Position numbers and translations under genes: made by a program
Notes under the pieces: generated by a model
The model's input: only the letters and a program-made list of their open reading frames with translations
Told to the model about the DNA's origin: nothing
The model's database searches: none
Assembly (NCBI RefSeq): GCF_048269565.1
Contig: NZ_JBLXIK010000005.1
Span: forward strand, 1-64,000
DNA: 64,000 bases
Reading direction: 5' to 3'
From: Maricaulis sp048269565
GTDB taxonomy: Bacteria > Pseudomonadota > Alphaproteobacteria > Caulobacterales > Maricaulaceae
Shown: positions 8,200-15,762 of the stretch, piece after piece
How the letters are laid out: every line of letters starts with the position of its first letter
How positions within the stretch are numbered: the stretch's first letter is position 1

Positions 8200-8601
8200 A
8201 TGAGTCGTTTTCATTTTGCAGTCTTGGCCGCCGTGGCCGGAACGCTGGCATTCAGCGCCCCATCCGCGGCCGAACGCATCCGCCTGGTCAATATCAGCGG
8301 CTACAGCGTGATCGACAACCAACACATGATCCTTGAGGGCGGGCCACGGCACCACTATCTGGTGACCCTGCGCAATCCTTGCCATGGACTGCGCAGCGGG
8401 GTCGAGGTCGGCCTGAGCTTCCCCTCCACCACGACGCTCTACACACCCTTCCTCGAATATGTGTACACGCGGGACGATGGTCGCTGTTTCATTGAAACGA
8501 TTGAACCCGTCGACAGTGTGGAGGCTGCGCGCGTTCTGATCGAAGAACGCGCCGCCGAGGAGGAAGGCGACAGCGCCGCATCCCCGGACGAGCAGGACTG
8601 A
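8200..8601 (+). CDS. Small secreted protein, DUF6491-like
   Basis: A 133-residue exported protein with a clear Sec signal peptide (MSRFHFAVLAAVAGTLAFSAPSAA, cleaved after about residue 24). The mature part has the pattern RIRLVNISGYSVIDNQHMI, then YLVTLRNPCHGL and a C-terminal acidic tail (EERAAEEEGDSAASPDEQD). The arrangement resembles the DUF6491 family of proteobacterial periplasmic proteins. It has two cysteines, in NPCHGL and DGRCF, that could form a disulfide. A good Shine-Dalgarno (AGGAAGCAGGAG) precedes the ATG. Function is unknown, and nothing nearby points to one. Confidence 0.72.
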   Translation: MSRFHFAVLAAVAGTLAFSAPSAAERIRLVNISGYSVIDNQHMILEGGPRHHYLVTLRNPCHGLRSGVEVGLSFPSTTTLYTPFLEYVYTRDDGRCFIETIEPVDSVEAARVLIEERAAEEEGDSAASPDEQD

Positions 8602-8730
8602 CAATCACCGCCGCGGCCGGGGCTTCAGCCGGATTTGTCCGCTCCCTGGCCCGGCGGCCGCCTCCGTAAAAGCGCGCATTTGCCCACCCAACACAAGTGC
8701 CGGTAAACCACTCTGCGACTTGACCACCCA

Positions 8731-8738
8731 TTAACCAT
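8731..8738 (+). promoter_or_regulatory. CtrA-type half-site upstream of the repeat-bearing subtilase gene
   Basis: TTAACCAT is the half-site described for the cell-cycle regulator CtrA in Caulobacter. Here it is followed nine bases on by TTAG and sits about 75 bp before the start of the serine protease gene at 8813. The octamer is seen directly; its use as a CtrA site is inference, and an 8-bp match occurs by chance at modest frequency. Confidence 0.35.
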
Positions 8739-8812
8739 CCTCGTTAGGCGAACGTTACACATAAACCGGCATGATCGGTCCAGAACGGGGCAATCTACAG
8801 AACGGGGTCGAC

Positions 8813-11722
8813 ATGAAGAACTTCCTGCTGCGCACATCCGCCACGCTGCTGCTCACGACTTCCGTGGGCTCGCTCCTCATCCCCGCCGCCTTCGCCTTGG
8901 GTGATCGGGACGACACGACGGCGAGCACGGAATCGGAATTCATCCTGCCCTATAGCGGCGATATTGACCCCTTCCACGGGGACATCGACCCTTTCCACGG
9001 CGACATCAACCCGTTCCACGGGGACATCAATCCCTTCTATGGCGACATTTCACCTTTCTGGGGCGACATCAGCCCTTTCTGGGGCGATATCGATCCATTC
9101 AACGGCGATATCAGCGCCTTCTGGGGCGACATCGACCCCTTCCACGGCGACATTGACCCCTTCCATGGCGACATCGACCCATTCTACGGCGATATCGGCG
9201 CCTTCTGGGGTGAGGTCGGGCCACTGTGGGGCGACATCAATGCCTTCTGGGGTGATATCGATCCCTTCACCGGCGACGCTGCCACCCTCGCCGCCCAGCT
9301 GGAAACCCTGTTTGGGCAGGCCGAAGCGGTCTTCGGGGCCGCCGTGGAGGCGCAAACCGGGCAGTCCTTCCGCCGGGACTTCCTGCAGGCGATTCTGGCA
9401 CGCTACGGCATCGACCCTACCGATCCCGATTCGCTCGAACGGGTTTCCGCTCAACAACGCTCGGCCTTCTTCCTCGCCTTCTATGATGGCCTGATGAATT
9501 TCTCCGGCACCGACCGGGTCGACCACTGGATGGCGGCAGTCAACTGGTCTCCGGCCCTGTCCCAGGCGACCGGCGGTGGCGATGGCGTCATGGTTGGATT
9601 GCTCGACTTCTCCTTCCAGCAGGATGAGGTCCTGGGTGTCCGCTCGCTGGCGGTCCGCAATCCTGTCTTCAATCATGGCGCCGCTGTCGCCAGCCTGATC
9701 GGCGCTGCTCATGATGGCCAGGGCATCATGGGAGTCGCTCCAAACGCTGACTTCAGCACCTATGATCCCTTCGACGAGACGATGAGCACAAACTGGGATG
9801 AAGTGCGCACCGGTCTGTTGAGCCTCGCCGAATCCAACCCCGACATCATCAATCTGTCACTGGGCATTCCCGGCTGGACCCTGCACCAGGAGTGGGGCCG
9901 CGTTTTCAGCGACCGGGAGGTCGCGCGCGCCACCCGTGACACCCTTCTGGTCGTAGCCGCCGGCAATGACGGGCAGGCCCAAACCACGGACCTCGACTGG
10001 ACCGGGGTCCGGACGGTGGAGAACCTTCTGATCGTCGGATCGGTCGACCCCAATGGTGAAATCTCGTCCTTCTCCAACCGCCCCGGCACAGCGTGCCTGA
10101 CCGTGCGCGGACGTTGCGAGAGCGGCTACCGGCTGATGGACCGCTTCCTGGTCGCCCCCGGAGAACTCCTGCTCGCCTCTGATGGCGAGGGCGATGTGAC
10201 GCGGGTTACAGGCACGTCCTTCTCGGCACCGCTGGTCACCGGCGCGGCCGCGCTTGTGCTCGGTCGCTGGAGCTGGCTCGAAGCAGAAAACGTGGCAGAC
10301 CTTTTGCTGTTCTCGGCCGAGGACCTCGGCGCCCCCGGGGTGGATGAGGTCTATGGCTGGGGCCTGCTGGATATCGATGCCGCCATGTCGCCGCTCGACA
10401 TGTCGGATCTGGTGCACCTGGAACGCTCGCATCGCGGCCGGGGACGCAGCAGGCATTACCGCGAACGCTCGATTGACGTGCTTTCTCTGGCCAGCGGCCG
10501 GCTGTCATTCCGCTCGCCGGACGACAACACCGTCACGGTGTTCGAGCCGATCGGCGACACCTATCGCGATTTCGAAATTTCGGTTGCCGACCTGATGTTC
10601 GACGATTCCAGCCGCGACCGGAACGCGCGCGCCAATGCCGAAACCTATTTGCGAGAACGCACCTGGTGGCTGGTCAATGGGCGGCGGTTCAATGATGCCG
10701 GCGAAACGGTCCAGCAGCTTTCGCCCGATGGCCGCTTCCAGATCACCAGCATTGCTGCAGCGTCTGATCCGCGCGCGCCGGTCACCACCAGCGCCCTGCC
10801 CTACCAGATCAGCCTCAGCTTTCGCGACACTGAAACCGGACGCGAAATGCGCATCGGTTCCGGCGAAGGCGCGATGGCGCTGAACGGACAGGACGGCTTC
10901 GGTCTGTTCTCCGATCACCGCCCGGAAACCGGCGGCGTCAATCCCGTGCTCGGCTTTGCCTCAGGCGGTGCCTACGCCATGTCGACCGTTTCGCTCGGCA
11001 GCCGCACCCGCCTTGCCCTCGGGGTCACGACCTCACAGGACGAGCATGTGTTCATCAATCCGTTCAGCGGCGAGGAACAGGCCCTGGTCGAGGGTATAGC
11101 CAGCTACCAGGCCACCGCCATCCTCGCCAGCGTCAGCCATGAGGTCCACCGGGATCTGACCCTGCAACTGAGCTATACCGCGCTGCAGGAGGCCACCGGC
11201 CTGCTCGGCGCGCAAGGCAGCGATGCTCTCGGCCTGGAAGGCGGCGCCACGACCGACGCGCTGACGGTCGGCGCCGAGGCGCGTCTGCCCCTCGCGGTGA
11301 CCCTGAGCAGTTCGGCCACGCTGGCCCGAACGCGTGCTGCCGGTTTCGACGATTCCCTGTTGAGCCTGCCCGACGGCACCGTTTCGAGCGCCTTCCAGCT
11401 GACGGCCCGGCGCGATGGTGTTCTGGGTGCCCGGGACGCGATCCGCTTCAGTCTGATCCAGCCGCTGCACGTGGAGTCCGGCGCGCTCCAATACAGCTCG
11501 ACCATGGTCGTCGATCGCACCACCGGGGAACTGGGGACCGATCTGCAGCTGTGGGAACTCGGGGGCCAGCGTCCGCTCTATGCGGAGCTCCTCTATGCCA
11601 TGCCACTGTTTGACGGGCGTGCGGACATGAGCCTCTTCACCCGGGCAGAACTGGCGGGCGAGACTTCGGCCCAGGACGTGGCTGGCATGGCCACGGGCGC
11701 GCGGTTCCGTCTCGAATTCTGA
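8813..11722 (+). CDS. Subtilisin-like (S8) serine protease with GDIxPF heptad repeats and autotransporter-like C-terminus
   Basis: A 969-residue secreted protein. Residues 1-28 form a signal peptide (MKNFLLRTSATLLLTTSVGS...). Residues 49-153 are fifteen perfect-length 7-residue repeats of the form GDI[DNSG]PF[HYWN], encoded by 21-bp units at 8957-9271. An S8 catalytic domain follows: Asp265 in GLLDFSF, His288 in FNHGAAVASL, oxyanion Asn385 in VAAGNDGQ and Ser469 in GTSFSAPLVTGAAA. The last 300 residues are rich in beta-strand and end ...GARFRLEF with terminal Phe, as in autotransporter barrels. The protease triad is complete, so activity is likely; the substrate and the role of the repeats are unknown. 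A CtrA-like half-site lies upstream. It stands alone in its transcript. Confidence 0.9.
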   Translation: MKNFLLRTSATLLLTTSVGSLLIPAAFALGDRDDTTASTESEFILPYSGDIDPFHGDIDPFHGDINPFHGDINPFYGDISPFWGDISPFWGDIDPFNGDISAFWGDIDPFHGDIDPFHGDIDPFYGDIGAFWGEVGPLWGDINAFWGDIDPFTGDAATLAAQLETLFGQAEAVFGAAVEAQTGQSFRRDFLQAILARYGIDPTDPDSLERVSAQQRSAFFLAFYDGLMNFSGTDRVDHWMAAVNWSPALSQATGGGDGVMVGLLDFSFQQDEVLGVRSLAVRNPVFNHGAAVASLIGAAHDGQGIMGVAPNADFSTYDPFDETMSTNWDEVRTGLLSLAESNPDIINLSLGIPGWTLHQEWGRVFSDREVARATRDTLLVVAAGNDGQAQTTDLDWTGVRTVENLLIVGSVDPNGEISSFSNRPGTACLTVRGRCESGYRLMDRFLVAPGELLLASDGEGDVTRVTGTSFSAPLVTGAAALVLGRWSWLEAENVADLLLFSAEDLGAPGVDEVYGWGLLDIDAAMSPLDMSDLVHLERSHRGRGRSRHYRERSIDVLSLASGRLSFRSPDDNTVTVFEPIGDTYRDFEISVADLMFDDSSRDRNARANAETYLRERTWWLVNGRRFNDAGETVQQLSPDGRFQITSIAAASDPRAPVTTSALPYQISLSFRDTETGREMRIGSGEGAMALNGQDGFGLFSDHRPETGGVNPVLGFASGGAYAMSTVSLGSRTRLALGVTTSQDEHVFINPFSGEEQALVEGIASYQATAILASVSHEVHRDLTLQLSYTALQEATGLLGAQGSDALGLEGGATTDALTVGAEARLPLAVTLSSSATLARTRAAGFDDSLLSLPDGTVSSAFQLTARRDGVLGARDAIRFSLIQPLHVESGALQYSSTMVVDRTTGELGTDLQLWELGGQRPLYAELLYAMPLFDGRADMSLFTRAELAGETSAQDVAGMATGARFRLEF
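8957..9271 (+). repeat. Fifteen tandem 21-bp coding repeats (GDIxPFx heptads)
   Basis: Within the protease gene, 315 bp are built of fifteen 21-bp units with a consensus like GGCGAcATcgAcCCcTTCcAc. The unit length never varies, so the frame is kept throughout, while third-codon positions and the seventh residue (His, Tyr, Trp or Asn, once Thr) change. Copies 8, 12 and 14 have Ala instead of Pro, and copy 13 is more diverged (GEVGPLW). The mixed synonymous substitutions show an old repeat maintained by selection rather than a recent slippage product. Confidence 0.95.
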
Positions 11723-11757
11723 CCGTCGCCAACGCGAGCCCACAATTTGCGCATCCT

Positions 11758-11786
11758 GCCGCCGCGCCCGCTACGGGGGCGGCGGC
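11758..11786 (+). terminator. GC-rich hairpin after the protease gene, possible terminator
   Basis: The bases GCCGCCGCGCCC and GGGGGCGGCGGC can pair across a five-base loop 36 bp after the protease stop. No T-run follows, so it may act as a Rho-assisted or transcript-stabilising hairpin. The remainder of 11723-11989 holds no gene that I can see. Confidence 0.35.
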
Positions 11787-11989
11787 ACTTGCCTGGCAGC
11801 CACAAAGGGGAGCTGCCGGCCGATCGTCTGCGTCTGCCGGTCAGCGCGCCGGCATATTCGCGCGAATTTAATCTTTTTCCTGCAACTTGATAGCGAAACG
11901 AGATCGAACCAGCCGTTGTCAGGATTGGAAATGCCCCGCGTCAACGAAACCAGCTGCCCCGCAATCACCCCGGCCCGGGATGTGACGTC

Positions 11990-14626
11990 ATGATCATCTG
12001 GCGTCTTCCGGCAAGCGCACTCAGTGCCCTCGTCCTCCTGGCCAGCCCGGCCGCGGCGGTACAGACACTCGAACCCGAGATCGAGACGGCGAGCGTCGAG
12101 CTCATTACCTTCGACTCCGAAATCGCCGCCGCACGCGCCAATATGATGGCCAATCCGAACCTGGCGCTGTCGCATATCGCCACGGCCGAGGCCCTGCTCG
12201 CAGCGCGCCCGCCCTCCAGCGAATCCGACCTGGACCTCGCGACCGTCGGCTGGTTGCACGCGGAAGCCGTAACCCGGCTCGGACGGCCGATTGAGGCCAG
12301 GCCGATCGCGCAACAAGCCCTGGAACGCCTCGGGCCCGATCCTGCACCGACCAAGTTGTTCGCCGACATTCTGGTATCCCTGGGCCGCATCGACAAGGTC
12401 ACCAGCGAATACGGTCGGGCGTTCGAAAACTACCAGCGGGCCTACCAGGTCTACCGCGCAATCGGTGATACGCGCAGCGAGTCGATCGTGCTGCAGTCCA
12501 TCGGATCGATTTACAATGACGCCCACCGCTACCGGCGCGCCGAAAGCTATTATATCGATGCCATGAACCGCCATCCCGGCGACCCGGCGCTCGACCTGTC
12601 GGCCAACAATAATCTCGGCAATACCTATCGCGAGCTCGGCCAGTATCGGGTTTCGCTCGAGCACTTCGAGCGCGCGCGCCGGCTGGCGCAAGACATGGGC
12701 AGCTCAACCTTGCAGGCCCGGATTCTGAACAATACCGCTTCGCTCCAGGTCGCGCTCGGCGAGCTTGAAGCGGCCAGCGGCACGATTGACGAAGCCTTCG
12801 CCATCATCGGCGATTCGACCAGCAATGAATGGAGCCGGTTCCTGTGGGGTACGCGGGCGCAGATTTCCTATGAGCGCGGCAACCTGCAGCGCGCACGCGA
12901 GGAAATTGCGCACACATTCGACGGCGTTTCCCTCAGCGATACGACCCAGAGCTTCAGGGAGTTCCATGCGACCGCAGCCGCCATCTACCAGGCGCTGACG
13001 CTGTGGAGCGAAGCCGTTCCACACCTGCATGCCTTCAAGCGTCTCGATGACGAGGCCCGCGAGGTGGCGGCCTCTGCCAATACCAGCCTGCTGGCGGCCC
13101 AGTTCGACTATGCCGAGCAGAACATGCGCATCGAGCAATTGCGCCTGGAGGGCTCGCAGCAGGACCTGCAGCTGGCCAATTCCCAGGCCCGGCAACGCCT
13201 GACTGGCGTCAGTGCCATGCTGGTTTGCGCCCTCGTTGTGCTGCTGCTGATCTATGTCCGCCACCGCACATCGCGCGAGCGCCAGCTGGTGCTCGAAAAG
13301 GCGCTCTACGAAGATATCGAGACCGGCCTGCCCTCGCGCCCGGCGGTCGAGCGTGCGATCGCCGGACTGGCGATGGATGCCGGTCATCCGGTGACGCTGA
13401 TTGCCCTCGGCATCGAACGGTTCAAGCACCTCAAGATCGCGCTCGGTTTCGCCCGCTCTGCGCAGCTGAAACTGGCCATGGCCGAGCGGATTCGCGCCAA
13501 TCTGGGTGCAGAGATGGTCGCCTCGCTCGGTCCGGATACGCTCGGCATCGTCATTGCGGTTTCCGACGCCAATGCGGTTCTGCCGGCGGCGGAGCGGATT
13601 CGACGCTGCTTCAACAACCCGGTGACCGTGGATGGCGTCGATATCGACGTCGCGGTCACCGCTGGGCTGTATGCCGGCACGGTCGGCGAGGACTGCGTCA
13701 AGAATGCGATCATCGCCGTCGACCAGGCGCGCGAAACCTCAAGCACAGCGGCGATCTTCGACGCCGTCCGCTTTGGCGACCCGGACCAGAATCTGACGCT
13801 GATGAGCCGCATGATCGCCGCCACGCGCAATGGCGACATGGCGATGCAGTACCAGCCGAAACTACACCTGGCATCGGGGCGCTACCACGCGGCCGAAGCC
13901 CTGTGCCGCTGGACCGATTCAGACCACGGCCCCCGCGCGCCCGACACCTTCATTCCGCTGGCCGAAGAGACCGGACATATTCGTGAATTCACGCTGTGGT
14001 CGATCGAGCAGGTTGTCCGCGACCAGGAAATCCTGCGCAAGGCCGGGCATGATATCAGCCTGGCGGTGAATATATCCGGCTCATTGATCTCCGATCCCGA
14101 TTTCGCGACCCTGGCCCTGCGTATTGCCAGCCGGCGCGCCGGTCGTATTTCCTTCGAGGTGACGGAAACCGCGGCGATGCAGAACCCGGAACGGGCGCTG
14201 GAGAATCTCGGAAAATGGGCGGCGGCCGGAATCAAGCTGGCTATTGATGACTACGGATCCGGCCTGTCTTCGCTCGCCTATCTCAAGACCCTGCCGAGCC
14301 ATGAGCTGAAGCTGGATCGCGCCTTTGTCACCGACATGGCCTCCTCGCAACGCGACCGGATGCTGGTCAAGTCGACCTCTGACCTCGCGCACGGGCTGGG
14401 TCTGGAAATGACCGCCGAAGGCGTCGAGACGCTCGATTCCCTCGCCTTGCTGAAACTGATGGGTTGCGACTGGGCCCAGGGCTATGTCCTCGCCAAGGCT
14501 ATGCCTCTGCCCGCGCTGATCACATTCCTGGAGGCCAATGCCGACAAGGTCGTCTCTCCGGAGATCACCGACGAAGTGCGCAGCCAGACAGGTTACCCGG
14601 CGGCGAGAGGGACGACCCGCGGCTGA
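11990..14626 (+). CDS. TPR-GGDEF(degenerate)-EAL membrane signalling protein, probable c-di-GMP phosphodiesterase
   Basis: An 878-residue protein. A signal peptide (to about residue 23) precedes a periplasmic TPR-type solenoid (residues 40-380), a coiled-coil/juxtamembrane helix, one membrane segment (about 405-425, VSAMLVCALVVLLLIYV), a GGDEF-like domain (about 440-600) and an EAL domain (about 615-860). The EAL motifs needed for cyclic-di-GMP hydrolysis are visible: AEAL near 634, FEVTET, IDDYGSG, KLDRAF and AEGVET. In the GGDEF region the signature is replaced (SLGPDTLGI), so diguanylate cyclase activity is not expected and the domain may bind GTP or be structural. The TPR sensor outside the cytoplasm suggests an envelope signal tunes c-di-GMP. 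It is monocistronic. Confidence 0.9.
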   Translation: MIIWRLPASALSALVLLASPAAAVQTLEPEIETASVELITFDSEIAAARANMMANPNLALSHIATAEALLAARPPSSESDLDLATVGWLHAEAVTRLGRPIEARPIAQQALERLGPDPAPTKLFADILVSLGRIDKVTSEYGRAFENYQRAYQVYRAIGDTRSESIVLQSIGSIYNDAHRYRRAESYYIDAMNRHPGDPALDLSANNNLGNTYRELGQYRVSLEHFERARRLAQDMGSSTLQARILNNTASLQVALGELEAASGTIDEAFAIIGDSTSNEWSRFLWGTRAQISYERGNLQRAREEIAHTFDGVSLSDTTQSFREFHATAAAIYQALTLWSEAVPHLHAFKRLDDEAREVAASANTSLLAAQFDYAEQNMRIEQLRLEGSQQDLQLANSQARQRLTGVSAMLVCALVVLLLIYVRHRTSRERQLVLEKALYEDIETGLPSRPAVERAIAGLAMDAGHPVTLIALGIERFKHLKIALGFARSAQLKLAMAERIRANLGAEMVASLGPDTLGIVIAVSDANAVLPAAERIRRCFNNPVTVDGVDIDVAVTAGLYAGTVGEDCVKNAIIAVDQARETSSTAAIFDAVRFGDPDQNLTLMSRMIAATRNGDMAMQYQPKLHLASGRYHAAEALCRWTDSDHGPRAPDTFIPLAEETGHIREFTLWSIEQVVRDQEILRKAGHDISLAVNISGSLISDPDFATLALRIASRRAGRISFEVTETAAMQNPERALENLGKWAAAGIKLAIDDYGSGLSSLAYLKTLPSHELKLDRAFVTDMASSQRDRMLVKSTSDLAHGLGLEMTAEGVETLDSLALLKLMGCDWAQGYVLAKAMPLPALITFLEANADKVVSPEITDEVRSQTGYPAARGTTRG

Positions 14627-14650
14627 AGCAAAACCATGCCTGGAGGAAAA

Positions 14651-14727
14651 TGGTACCGCCTCCCCGAATTGAACGGGGGACCTCTAGATCCACATTCTAG
14701 CGCTCTAACCAACTGAGCTAAGGCGGC
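14651..14727 (-). tRNA. tRNA-His (GTG anticodon)
   Basis: The complementary strand folds as a 77-nt tRNA with encoded CCA. The anticodon stem CTAGA/TCTAG encloses ATGTGGA, giving anticodon GTG (His). The acceptor stem is GCCGCCT against AGGCGGT, with a G1-U72 wobble, and the discriminator is A73. The base before position 1 is T, so the extra G-1 that marks most tRNA-His is not encoded. This is the derived form described in many Alphaproteobacteria. The D-arm (TAGCTCAGTTGGTTAGAGC) and T-arm (GTTCAATTC) are canonical. Confidence 0.95.
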
Positions 14728-14835
14728 ACCGGGTACGCACCTGTTGGACAGGGCGTAAGGCGCGGGAAACTAGCGCCACCGCCGGGCGGTGGCAACCATG
14801 CAATCAGCCCATTTACAGGCGCGCTTCAGCCAGCC

Positions 14836-15627
14836 TCAGACATAGCCTCGCGCGGCCATGTGTTCACGCATCGCGGCAATGCGATGCTCGTCGGAGGGGT
14901 GGGTCGAGGCAAATTCCAGCTGACCGCCCTGGTGTGTGGCCGACATGGCGAGCCAGAAATCGATGGCCTGGCGCGGATCATAGCCGGCAGCGACCATGTA
15001 ATCGATCCCCAGCCGGTCGGCCTCATACTCGTGCTGACGCGAATAGGGCAGGATAATCCCGAGACTGACCCCCATGCCCAGCGCTGCCCCGAGCTGGTCG
15101 CTATAGGCGATGTCGGCATTGCTGTTCAGCGCCGATGTGACGAGGCTGAGCCCGACCTGGGCCGCCATTTGCTGGCTCGCACGCTCGGCCGAGTGGCGTC
15201 CGGCTATATGGCCGATTTCATGCCCCATCACGGTCGCGACATGGTCGTCTGTTTCCATCAGGTCGAGAATACCCTTGTAGAAGCCGACCTTGCCATTGGG
15301 CAGCACCCAAGCATTGACGGTGTCACTATCGAACACCACGAATTCCCAGTCGAGATGGGTTTGGCCGGAAGCACGAACAATGCGCTCGCCGACGCGCTGC
15401 AGCCGCCGGGTATAGGCCGGATCACGCGAGACGCGCTCGCGCTGCACGCTTTCCTGCCAGGCCTGGGCCGACAGTTGCATGAGCTGACTGTCTGAAATGA
15501 GCATCAATTGTGTGCGCCCGAGCGCCGCATTTTCGGCGCAGCCGGAGACGAACGGGATCATGGTCCCGGCCGCCAGTCCGATCAGAATCTCGCGGCGTCG
15601 CATCAATGTCATGGATTTTCCGGTCAT
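14836..15627 (-). CDS. M48-family metalloprotease, lipoprotein
   Basis: A 263-residue zinc metalloprotease of the M48 (Oma1/BepA-like) family. The N-terminus has RRR, a hydrophobic stretch and a lipobox-like VSGC (Cys30), so it is probably a lipoprotein, perhaps Tat-exported. The zinc motif HEIGH (His136, Glu137, His140) and third ligand in QHEYEADRLG are present, followed by a conserved FASTHPSDEHRI. BepA-type M48 enzymes act in outer-membrane protein quality control; this shorter version lacks the TPR domain. The ATG at 15627 follows GGGAGTTGGGGGTG. It is divergent from the AsmA gene at 15763, sharing a 135-bp promoter region. Confidence 0.88.
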   Translation of the reverse strand: MTGKSMTLMRRREILIGLAAGTMIPFVSGCAENAALGRTQLMLISDSQLMQLSAQAWQESVQRERVSRDPAYTRRLQRVGERIVRASGQTHLDWEFVVFDSDTVNAWVLPNGKVGFYKGILDLMETDDHVATVMGHEIGHIAGRHSAERASQQMAAQVGLSLVTSALNSNADIAYSDQLGAALGMGVSLGIILPYSRQHEYEADRLGIDYMVAAGYDPRQAIDFWLAMSATHQGGQLEFASTHPSDEHRIAAMREHMAARGYV

Positions 15628-15762
15628 CACCCCCAACTCCCTCTTCGGTTTTTGGCCAATTAACCGTAAGACTATCCCAGTCGCTTGCCACCGTCTTGCC
15701 CGAAATCGCACTTCGGACCGGCGGGCTGGCGCCCAGTACAACCCGGTCCGGAGTCCCGTCCC

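Noticed and set aside
8957..9271. Regular repeats that look like a CRISPR array
   Set aside because: There are no spacers, the unit is 21 bp and in frame, and translation gives a consistent heptad inside a protease.
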